A stretch of 20,462 nt of DNA, taken from positions 1-20,462 of the forward strand of contig JAVCBZ010000027.1 in NCBI GenBank assembly GCA_030765735.1, given 5' to 3'. The notes under the pieces were generated by a model that worked only from the letters and a program-made list of their open reading frames with translations, did no database searches and was not told the DNA's origin. Below, piece after piece: positions 1 to 6,679 of this stretch (within the stretch, counting starts at the first letter, position 1; each line of letters starts with the position of its first letter). The DNA is from Candidatus Susulua stagnicola. GTDB lineage: Bacteria > Omnitrophota > Gorgyraeia > Duberdicusellales > 4484-171. A program made the translations under genes and the position numbers.

Positions 1-25
1 CAAAGAAAGGGAGTTGACCCCTTTT
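1..25 (-). terminator. Intrinsic terminator of the PurF-like gene (copy 1 of a repeated element)
   Basis: On the minus strand AAAGGG pairs with CCCTTT around a 7-base loop (a G.U pair can close it further), and T-rich sequence follows. The 19-mer AAAGGGAGTTGACCCCTTT (plus strand, 6-24) overlaps the stop codon of the PurF-like gene. The same 19-mer occurs at 12088-12106, again just after a minus-strand gene. The stem is short and the U tract is cut by the window edge, so strength cannot be judged. Confidence 0.6.
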
Positions 26-1430
26 ATTTATTTTGTTGACATCCACCAGTCCAACAATAAAGACAAAGCCTACTCTTAGGTAAACCAATAGCTTCAACCA
101 TATCATCTACAGTTTGATATCTAAGAGTTGTAACCCCTAAATCTTTTGCAATCCACTTTACCATCTTTTTATATTTATCAGAGTCAGAATCAATATATTC
201 AGAAACATCTTCTAGGTCATGACCTTCAATGCTACGAATAGCTTTTCTGGCAGCAAGCTCATTAATGCTCCGAGTAGATAAATTAAATTTACAAGGAAAC
301 ATTAAAGGTGGACAAGCCGACCTTACGTGAACTTCCTTAGCACCAGAATCCCAAAACTTCTTTACAGTAAATTTTTTAAGTTGCGTTCCTCTAACTATTG
401 AATCATCACAAACAATAATTTTATTACCATTAATTATTTCCTTAATTGCAACCAGTTTCATCTTAGCAACTAAGTCACGGGTTTCTTGAGAAGGCGGAGT
501 ATAGCTTCTCCCATACCCAGGAGTATATTTTATCAATGGCCTGCGATAAGGCCTACCACTCTCGATAGCATAACCAATAGCATGAGCAATTCCAGAATCA
601 GGAACTCCAGAAATTACGTCTACATCAATATCTTTATCATACTTAGCTAAAGCCCGTCCGCACCTCTCTCTTACCACCTCAGTGTTTATTCCTTCATAAT
701 TTGAAGCAGGGAATCCAGTATAAATCCATAAAAATGCACAAATTTGACTTATTTCTCTCCCCGGTTTTTTCTGCTGAACACCTTTCTCAGTTATTAAAAT
801 TATCTCACCGGGTTCAAGATACTTAGTTATTTCAAAATCATTATTAGGAAAGGCACAAGTTTCAGAAGTAACAGCTACAGCATCATTACGTTTTCCAATT
901 ATAAGCGGGGTAGAACCAAAACGATCTCTAGCCGCATAGACTCCATCTTTATGTAATAATAAAAGTGAACAAGAACCTTTAATTTGGTCAAACATCTTTT
1001 CAATGCCATCTACTAAATCATCTCCTTGGCTTATAAGTTTTGCTATAAGTTCTGTGCTGTTAACCTCACCCTTACTTACCTCAGCGAATGAAACTCCTCT
1101 TCTAAAAAGACCTGCTATTAAATCTGATGTATTTTCGATAAAACCATTAGTAACTATACAAAAAGGACCAAACTTAGAATTTAAATACATTGGTTGTTCT
1201 TCAAAAGCACTAATAACACCAATACCTTTATTGCCTTTCATCTGCTGGTAATCATCAAAAAATTTTGACTTGAATTGGCTCTGTGAGATTTTATGTATTT
1301 GTCGGGTAAAATCTTTGCCTAAAATTGCCATTCCACCGTATTCAGTTCCTAGATGAGAATGATAATCAGTACCATAGAACAAAACATCTACACACTCTTT
1401 CTTTGAAACTACACCAAAAATTCCACTCAT
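24..1430 (-). CDS. PurF-like amidophosphoribosyltransferase homologue with a serine in place of the N-terminal nucleophile cysteine
   Basis: 468 aa, the usual PurF length. The C-terminal phosphoribosyltransferase half looks intact: PRPP-binding motif VCDDSIVRGTQ at 340-350, VPDSG at 277-281 and a YTPGYGRSYTPPSQETR segment near 302-318. Cysteines matching the four [4Fe-4S] ligands of B. subtilis PurF are present (C231, C380, C456, C459). The N-terminal class II glutaminase half is degenerate. PurF enzymes begin MCGI and use Cys after Met removal; this one begins MSGIFG (codon AGT, 1425-1427). The glutamine-binding arginine of the HVRYPT motif is also missing (GIGVISAFEEQP, 69-80), although the TNG oxyanion motif remains at 94-96. 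Glutamine hydrolysis is therefore doubtful; it may use free ammonia or have another role. GGAGG lies upstream of the ATG. It follows the DUF1846 gene after 71 bases, likely co-transcribed with it. Family sure, activity unsure. Confidence 0.85.
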   Translation of the reverse strand: MSGIFGVVSKKECVDVLFYGTDYHSHLGTEYGGMAILGKDFTRQIHKISQSQFKSKFFDDYQQMKGNKGIGVISAFEEQPMYLNSKFGPFCIVTNGFIENTSDLIAGLFRRGVSFAEVSKGEVNSTELIAKLISQGDDLVDGIEKMFDQIKGSCSLLLLHKDGVYAARDRFGSTPLIIGKRNDAVAVTSETCAFPNNDFEITKYLEPGEIILITEKGVQQKKPGREISQICAFLWIYTGFPASNYEGINTEVVRERCGRALAKYDKDIDVDVISGVPDSGIAHAIGYAIESGRPYRRPLIKYTPGYGRSYTPPSQETRDLVAKMKLVAIKEIINGNKIIVCDDSIVRGTQLKKFTVKKFWDSGAKEVHVRSACPPLMFPCKFNLSTRSINELAARKAIRSIEGHDLEDVSEYIDSDSDKYKKMVKWIAKDLGVTTLRYQTVDDMVEAIGLPKSRLCLYCWTGGCQQNK

Positions 1431-1501
1431 TTCATTACCTCCGATTTTTGAAAACGGCTTTTATCCTCGAAATGCTCTCTCAAATATAAAATCTTTTCTC
1501 T

Positions 1502-3019
1502 CTACATTATAAAAAGACTTTTCGAAGAAAAATTTGGTTCACTAGTAAGATTAACCCCTAACTTACGCAACCCAGCTTCATCACCTGGCGTAGGCATATG
1601 GGTTGAATGTACTTCACATCCTTGAAGTTCTTTAAGTCTCTCCATAGCTAACTGTGATGTCGGATTAGTAGCAGCACTAATACTTAAAGCAATTAGAGCT
1701 TCTTCTAAATCCAGGCTTATTGTCTTGGCACCAAAAATATTTTTCTTTAACTTTCCTATTGACTCTATTATCATCGGTGATAAAAGATGAATCTTGTCCG
1801 GTATTCCTGCTAATTCCTTTATAGCATTAAGGATAAGGCTAGCTGTTGCATGCATGAGAGCTGAATTTTTTCCAGTAATTATCTTTCCACTTTTGAGCTC
1901 TATAGCAGTACCGCAAAAAATTCCGTTATGCCCTTTATTTTCTTTTTCAGCTTCTTTAAGAGAGTCATTGGCTGGTTTAACAACCGAACGATCTTCAGGC
2001 TTAAGGCTTAATTCACCCATAAGTTGTTCTATCCGATGAACTGTTCCTTTGTCGCTGAATCCCATTGCATATTCACACTTATATCTAAAAAATCTACGAA
2101 CAATCTCTTGTTTCGCTTCATTTCTCACCGCTGAGTCATCAGAAATACCAAAACCAGCTCTATTTACCCCCATATCAGTAGGAGATTTATAGATTGATTC
2201 AGTTCCAGTAATTTTTTCTAAAATTCGTTCAACAAGAGGAAAAGCATCAACATCACGGTTATAATTAACTGTTGTTTCTTTGTAAGCCTCTAGATGAAAA
2301 GGGTCAACAAGGTTAAAATCTCGTAAATCTGCTGTAGCGGCTTCATAAGCTATATTAACCGGATGCTTAAGAGGAATATTCCAAATCGGAAAAGTTTCAA
2401 ATTTTGCATAACCGGCTTTTACCCCATTTTTATACTCATGATAAAGTTGAGAAAGGCAAGTAGCAAGCTTTCCGCTTCCTGGTCCAGGGCCAGTAACAAC
2501 AACTAAAGGCTTTTCAGTTTTAATATAAGTATTTGCTCCATAGCCCTGATCGCTTACAATTGAATCAATATCTCCAGGATAACCCTTAGTAAATGCATGG
2601 GTATAAACTTTTACATTTCTACGTTCTAATTTATTTTTAAACATTTTAGCTGAAGTTTGATTATCAAAACGAGTTATCACCACTGCTGCTATGTTAATAT
2701 CCCAACTTCTTAAATCATCAATCAATTTTAAAGCATCAACATCATAAGTAATACCAAAATCAGCTCTGACTTTCCTTCTTTCTATGTCACCGGCATATAT
2801 GCAAAGAATAATATCAGCTTTATCCTTAAGTTGTTGCAGAAGCCTCATTTTTACATTAGGATCAAACCCCGGCAATACTCTTGAAGCATGATAGTCAAAA
2901 ACAATCTTACCTCCAAACTCAAGATAAAGCTTATTATTAAATCTCTGAACTCGCTCTAATATAGCACTAGTTTGCTCTTTAAGATATTTATCATTATCAA
3001 ACCCTAATCGCTTACTCAT
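1502..3019 (-). CDS. DUF1846 family protein (function unknown)
   Basis: 505 aa, full length for the DUF1846/UPF0371 family known from streptococci and other bacteria. Recognisable parts are the N-terminal LGFDNDKYLKEQTSAILER segment, a glycine-rich loop TGPGPGSGK at 176-184 that looks like a phosphate-binding loop, and the C-terminal THMPTPGDEAGLRKLGVN stretch. No signal peptide or membrane segment is apparent, so it is probably cytosolic. The start is supported by AAAGGGGG eight bases before the ATG. It lies between carB (83 bases upstream) and the PurF-like gene (71 bases downstream), all on one strand, which suggests a link to glutamine or nucleotide metabolism. That link is inference; I know of no assigned biochemical function. 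Confidence 0.85.
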   Translation of the reverse strand: MSKRLGFDNDKYLKEQTSAILERVQRFNNKLYLEFGGKIVFDYHASRVLPGFDPNVKMRLLQQLKDKADIILCIYAGDIERRKVRADFGITYDVDALKLIDDLRSWDINIAAVVITRFDNQTSAKMFKNKLERRNVKVYTHAFTKGYPGDIDSIVSDQGYGANTYIKTEKPLVVVTGPGPGSGKLATCLSQLYHEYKNGVKAGYAKFETFPIWNIPLKHPVNIAYEAATADLRDFNLVDPFHLEAYKETTVNYNRDVDAFPLVERILEKITGTESIYKSPTDMGVNRAGFGISDDSAVRNEAKQEIVRRFFRYKCEYAMGFSDKGTVHRIEQLMGELSLKPEDRSVVKPANDSLKEAEKENKGHNGIFCGTAIELKSGKIITGKNSALMHATASLILNAIKELAGIPDKIHLLSPMIIESIGKLKKNIFGAKTISLDLEEALIALSISAATNPTSQLAMERLKELQGCEVHSTHMPTPGDEAGLRKLGVNLTSEPNFSSKSLFIM

Positions 3020-3063
3020 TGCTAATCCCCCTTTAATATCATACTACATGTTGATCAGTTTTT

Positions 3064-3096
3064 ATAAAATTGATATACACAATATTTGTAAATATT
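3064..3096 (-). promoter_or_regulatory. Possible promoter with palindromic site between carB and the DUF1846 gene
   Basis: On the minus strand TTTACA (3087-3092, -35-like) and TTTTAT (3064-3069, weak -10-like) are separated by 17 bases. The -35 lies inside AATATTTGTAAATATT (3081-3096), an inverted repeat with 7-base arms and a 2-base centre. It could allow the DUF1846 gene and the PurF-like gene to be expressed separately from carB, or be an operator. AT-rich DNA makes such matches easy, so confidence is low. Confidence 0.3.
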
Positions 3097-3102
3097 TTCG
3101 AG

Positions 3103-6100
3103 TTAAGTCCATATTACTTCATTGTGATATTCTTGAAGAGATTTCGGTAAAATTTTCTTTCCTCTTAAGGCTTCAATTCCTTCAAGACTTGCTCCAGCAG
3201 CTGCCATAGATGTAATGTAAGGAATCTTTTGTTGAATAGCCATAATACGAATATAACTGTCATCATACTTGCTATTACTTCCGATAGGTGTGTTTATAAT
3301 TAAATGAATATTTTTATTTTTAATCGTATCAGAAAGATTAGGCCTTCCTTCGTGAAGCTTCTTTACTTCTATATTATCTATACCTTTCTCTTTAAGAAAA
3401 CGACTAGTTCCTTCAGTAGCATAAATATTAAAACCAAGCTTAGCAAACCCTTTAGCTATATTAATTAGTTCAGGTTTATCTTTATCAGTTACAGTAAGGA
3501 GAACATTCCCTTCTACAGGCAACTTTAGATTTGCAGCTACTTGAGCTTTATAAAAAGCAAGTCCAAAAGTATCAGCAATGCCCATAACCTCTCCAGTAGC
3601 CCTCATTTCAGGACCTAATAAAGGATCTACTTCAGGAAACATATTAAAGGGAAAAACTGCTTCTTTAACTCCAACATAAGGAATCTTGCAAGTTTTTTGA
3701 AGCTGAGGAAAATCTTTAAGTTTCTTACCAATCATCAATTGAGTTGCTATCCTGGCCATAGAAATTGCCATAATCTTTGAGACCAAAGGTACTGTTCTCG
3801 ATGCTCTAGGATTAGCTTCTAATATATATACCTTATCATCACATATAGCATATTGAATATTCATCAATCCAATGACTTTAAGCTCCTTAGCAATTTTTAC
3901 AGTATAGTCTTCAATAATTTTTAAGTGTTCTTGCTTAATATTTTTAGAAGGAATTACACAAGCAGAATCACCAGAATGAACTCCAGCAAGTTCAATATGT
4001 TCCATTACAGCCACAACATGGACATCATCACCATCAGAAAGAGCGTCGACCTCAGCTTCAATAGCATGTTCTAGGAATCTATCAATAAGCATAGAAAAAT
4101 CCGGACTTATATTAATAGCTTTCTCAACATATTTTTCTAAAGTTGCCTGATCATAAACAATCTCCATCCCTCGACCTCCTAAAACAAAAGAAGGACGAAC
4201 CATAAGAGGATAACCTATTTCATTAGCAATTTCTACAGCCTTATCCAACGAACGAGCTGTACCACTTTCAGGTTGAAGTATATTTAAAGCAATCATCCTC
4301 TCTCTAAAATATTCTCTATCTTCTGCTAAACGAATGTTCTCTGGCGTTGTACCTAAAATTTTTACTCCATTATCTTTTAATTCCTGAGCAATATTAAGCG
4401 GAGTTTGCCCGCCAAATTGGACAATAACACCTTCTGGTTTTTCCTTTTCGTAAATACTTAATACATCCTCTACAGTTAAAGGTTCAAAATAAAGTTTATT
4501 AGATGTATCATAATCAGTTGATACTGTTTCTGGATTACAATTTACCATAACTGATTCATATCCCTCATCTCGCAAGGCAAGAGCTGCATGGACGCAAGTA
4601 TAATCAAATTCAATTCCCTGACCAATCCGATTGGGCCCACCACCTAAGATCAATACCTTTTTTTTGTCTGATACTGGAACTTTATCTCCTCCAATATATG
4701 TTGAATAATAGTAAGCTTCATTCTCCACTCCACTAACTGGAATCACATCATAGCATTCAATTTTACCTAGAGCTATTCTTTTATCTCTTACTTCCTTTTC
4801 CTTAACTTTAAAAATCTGAGCTAAATATTTATCGGAAAATCCTAATTCCTTTGCTTTAATAAGCAACTCATCAGGTAAACCTTTCCATTTTTTCTTTATT
4901 ATCTCCTCTTCAAAATCAACTAACTCTTTAGTTTCATTTAAAAACCAACTATGGATATAGGTAACCTTATGAAGCTCTTCAATTGAAATCCCTCTACGTA
5001 AGGCTTCATATATTAAAAATATCCGCTCACTTGAAGGCGTACCAATTTTTCCTTTTAATTTTTCTGTTGAAAGGGCTTTAAATTTTTCAACTCCTAAACC
5101 AGCACGACTTATTTCTAAAGAACGAATTGCCTTTTGAAAAGCTTCCTTAAAAGTCTTCCCTATACTCATTACCTCACCAACTGCCTTCATTTGAGTTCCT
5201 AAAATATCTTTTGCCTTAGGAAACTTCTCAAATGCCCAGCGAGCAAATTTAATAACAACATAATCACCACTAGGTTGATACTTCTCTAAAGTTCCTTCCT
5301 TCCAATAAGGAATCTCATCCATTGTTAATCCAGCAGCTAATTTTGTTGATATCCGAGCAATTGGAAAACCAGTTGCCTTTGAAGCTAAAGCTGAAGAACG
5401 AGATGTCCTGGGATTAATCTCAATAACTACTATACGATCATCTACAGGATTATGAGCAAATTGAACATTTGTTCCGCCAACAACACCAATTGCATCTACT
5501 ATTTTATAAGAGTAATCTTGTAGCTTATCTTGTATTTCTTGCTTTACGGTAAGCATTGGAGCAGAACAAAAACTATCTCCAGTATGAATTCCCATGGCAT
5601 CAATATTCTCAATAAAACATACAGTAATCTTCTGATTATTGTGGTCCCGTACAACTTCTAGCTCTAATTCTTCCCAACCGATTACTGCTTCTTCAACTAA
5701 AACTTGATGAACAAGGCTCACTGATAATCCCCGAGTAACAATTTCTCTTAATTCTTCTACATTGTAAGCAATTCCTCCACCAGTTCCACCCATGGTGTAA
5801 GCCGGTCGCAATACTACTGGGTAGCCTATCTTAATAGCTATTTCTTCAGCCTCTTCAACCGAATGAATAATTTCAGATTTAGGAAGAGGTATCTTCAACT
5901 TTTCCATTGTTTCTTTAAAAATAAGACGATCTTCTCCACGCTCAATAGCATCAGCTTTAACCCCGATAATTTTGACTCCATATTTCTCTAGAATTCCTTC
6001 TTTATAAAGACTTGACGATAAATTAAGAGCAGTTTGACCACCTAAATTAGGTAAGAGAGCATCCGGTCTTTCTCTATCAATAATTTTCTCTAAGCTTTCT

Positions 6101-6312
6101 ACAGTAAGAGGCTCAATATAAGTTTTATCGGCCATTCCAGGATCAGTCATAATAGTTGCTGGATTGGAGTTAACTAAAACGACTTCATAGTCTTCTTCTT
6201 TCAAAGCCTTACAAGCTTGAGTGCCGGAATAATCAAACTCACAAGCTTGTCCAATAATTATCGGACCTGAACCAATAATTAAAACTTTTTTAATATCTTG
6301 GTATCGCGGCAT
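3103..6312 (-). CDS. carB: Carbamoyl-phosphate synthase large subunit
   Basis: 1069 aa, full length. CarB makes carbamoyl phosphate from bicarbonate, two ATP and ammonia channelled from the glutaminase subunit CarA, for pyrimidines and arginine. Both ATP-grasp halves are visible: the first begins with LIIGSGPIIIGQACEFDYSG (residues 11-30), the second with the equivalent LILGGGPNRIGQGIEFDY near 550. The last ~130 residues form an MGS-like allosteric domain; the ATEGT motif and the lysine before LHEGRP match the E. coli residues T974, T977 and K993 that bind UMP/IMP, so nucleotide control is plausible. The start has AAAGGAGGGG upstream. carA is not adjacent. The gene has its own promoter (6466-6494) and a long leader with a terminator-like hairpin, and is divergent from glnA. 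Confidence 0.97.
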   Translation of the reverse strand: MPRYQDIKKVLIIGSGPIIIGQACEFDYSGTQACKALKEEDYEVVLVNSNPATIMTDPGMADKTYIEPLTVESLEKIIDRERPDALLPNLGGQTALNLSSSLYKEGILEKYGVKIIGVKADAIERGEDRLIFKETMEKLKIPLPKSEIIHSVEEAEEIAIKIGYPVVLRPAYTMGGTGGGIAYNVEELREIVTRGLSVSLVHQVLVEEAVIGWEELELEVVRDHNNQKITVCFIENIDAMGIHTGDSFCSAPMLTVKQEIQDKLQDYSYKIVDAIGVVGGTNVQFAHNPVDDRIVVIEINPRTSRSSALASKATGFPIARISTKLAAGLTMDEIPYWKEGTLEKYQPSGDYVVIKFARWAFEKFPKAKDILGTQMKAVGEVMSIGKTFKEAFQKAIRSLEISRAGLGVEKFKALSTEKLKGKIGTPSSERIFLIYEALRRGISIEELHKVTYIHSWFLNETKELVDFEEEIIKKKWKGLPDELLIKAKELGFSDKYLAQIFKVKEKEVRDKRIALGKIECYDVIPVSGVENEAYYYSTYIGGDKVPVSDKKKVLILGGGPNRIGQGIEFDYTCVHAALALRDEGYESVMVNCNPETVSTDYDTSNKLYFEPLTVEDVLSIYEKEKPEGVIVQFGGQTPLNIAQELKDNGVKILGTTPENIRLAEDREYFRERMIALNILQPESGTARSLDKAVEIANEIGYPLMVRPSFVLGGRGMEIVYDQATLEKYVEKAINISPDFSMLIDRFLEHAIEAEVDALSDGDDVHVVAVMEHIELAGVHSGDSACVIPSKNIKQEHLKIIEDYTVKIAKELKVIGLMNIQYAICDDKVYILEANPRASRTVPLVSKIMAISMARIATQLMIGKKLKDFPQLQKTCKIPYVGVKEAVFPFNMFPEVDPLLGPEMRATGEVMGIADTFGLAFYKAQVAANLKLPVEGNVLLTVTDKDKPELINIAKGFAKLGFNIYATEGTSRFLKEKGIDNIEVKKLHEGRPNLSDTIKNKNIHLIINTPIGSNSKYDDSYIRIMAIQQKIPYITSMAAAGASLEGIEALRGKKILPKSLQEYHNEVIWT

Positions 6313-6398
6313 AACTCCCCTCCTTTATTAGTTACTTATTAACTACTATAATTTTATATTTATTTTAACCTATTTCTTGGAAAAAAACTTCAAGTCCA

Positions 6399-6445
6399 AA
6401 AAATAGAAAAAGCGTCCCTTCACTTCGTTGTCAGTAAAAGAACGC
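6399..6445 (-). terminator. Terminator-like hairpin in the carB leader (possible attenuator)
   Basis: On the minus strand GCGTTCTTTTACT (6433-6445) pairs with AGTGAAGGGACGC (6412-6424) in an unbroken 13-bp stem with an 8-base loop, followed by UUUUU and further U-rich sequence. Three of the pairs are G.U on the minus strand and would be C-A mismatches on the plus strand, so the RNA is read from the minus strand. It begins about 14 bases after the predicted transcription start and about 100 bases before the carB ATG. Readthrough control is inferred. Confidence 0.65.
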
Positions 6446-6465
6446 CTTTGTCCACATTGGAAATA

Positions 6466-6494
6466 ATTATCCAATAAATTTAGTTAATAGTCAA
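6466..6494 (-). promoter_or_regulatory. carB promoter
   Basis: On the minus strand TTGACT (6489-6494) and GATAAT (6466-6471) are separated by exactly 17 bases. Both hexamers match the sigma70-type consensus at 5 of 6 positions. Transcription should begin near 6459, giving a leader of about 147 bases. The 6313-6676 intergenic region otherwise holds the leader hairpin, the carB ribosome-binding site and the divergent glnA control region. Confidence 0.7.
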
Positions 6495-6585
6495 GGAGAA
6501 AAAATAAACTTTTTTTATCTTATAATCATAAAAAAGCTAATATTTACAATTACTTTTTCATAGTGCAAAAATAACAAAAAACTAC

Positions 6586-6614
6586 TTGACAAATGTAAAT
6601 GAATGGTTTACACT
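6586..6614 (+). promoter_or_regulatory. glnA promoter
   Basis: TTGACA (6586-6591, perfect -35) and TACACT (6609-6614, 4 of 6 for the -10) are 17 bases apart. Transcription would start near 6621, leaving a leader of about 55 bases before the GTG start at 6677. The imperfect -10 fits a regulated promoter. The spacer and -10 are covered by an inverted-repeat site described separately. Confidence 0.65.
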
Positions 6615-6619
6615 TGTAA
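6594..6619 (+). promoter_or_regulatory. Candidate operator in the glnA promoter: TGTAA/TTACA half-sites
   Basis: TGTAAA (6594-6599) and TTTACA (6607-6612) form an inverted repeat separated by 7 bases, exactly between the -35 and -10. A third half-site TGTAA (6615-6619) makes a second inverted repeat with TTACA (6608-6612) across 2 bases and repeats the first at 21 bases, two helical turns. A further TTTACA lies at 6543-6548. The half-site equals that of the Bacillus GlnR/TnrA box (TGTNA-N7-TNACA), but here the TGTAA to TTACA spacing is 9. Binding would block RNA polymerase. The binding protein is not known; the HTH domain of the gene itself is a candidate. Confidence 0.45.
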
Positions 6620-6664
6620 TGTAGTTAGTTATAGGTGCTTTACAAGACGATTGAAATATCTGAA

Positions 6665-6679
6665 AAAGGAGGAAAAGTG
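6665..6679 (+). promoter_or_regulatory. Ribosome-binding site deciding the glnA start
   Basis: AAAGGAGG (6665-6672) lies four bases before GTG at 6677-6679. An earlier in-frame GTG at 6635 has no Shine-Dalgarno sequence and would add 14 residues with no family resemblance, so 6677 is preferred. The HTH domain lies wholly downstream of this start, so the fusion does not depend on the choice. Confidence 0.8.

Noticed and set aside
1431..1501. Hairpin CCGTTTT/AAATCGG before the PurF-like gene
   Set aside because: Arms pair imperfectly with a very small loop in AT-rich DNA; not enough to call a regulatory element.
6635..6676. Earlier GTG start for glnA, adding 14 residues
   Set aside because: No Shine-Dalgarno sequence before it, while GTG at 6677 has AAAGGAGG at good spacing; the extra residues are not part of the HTH pattern.
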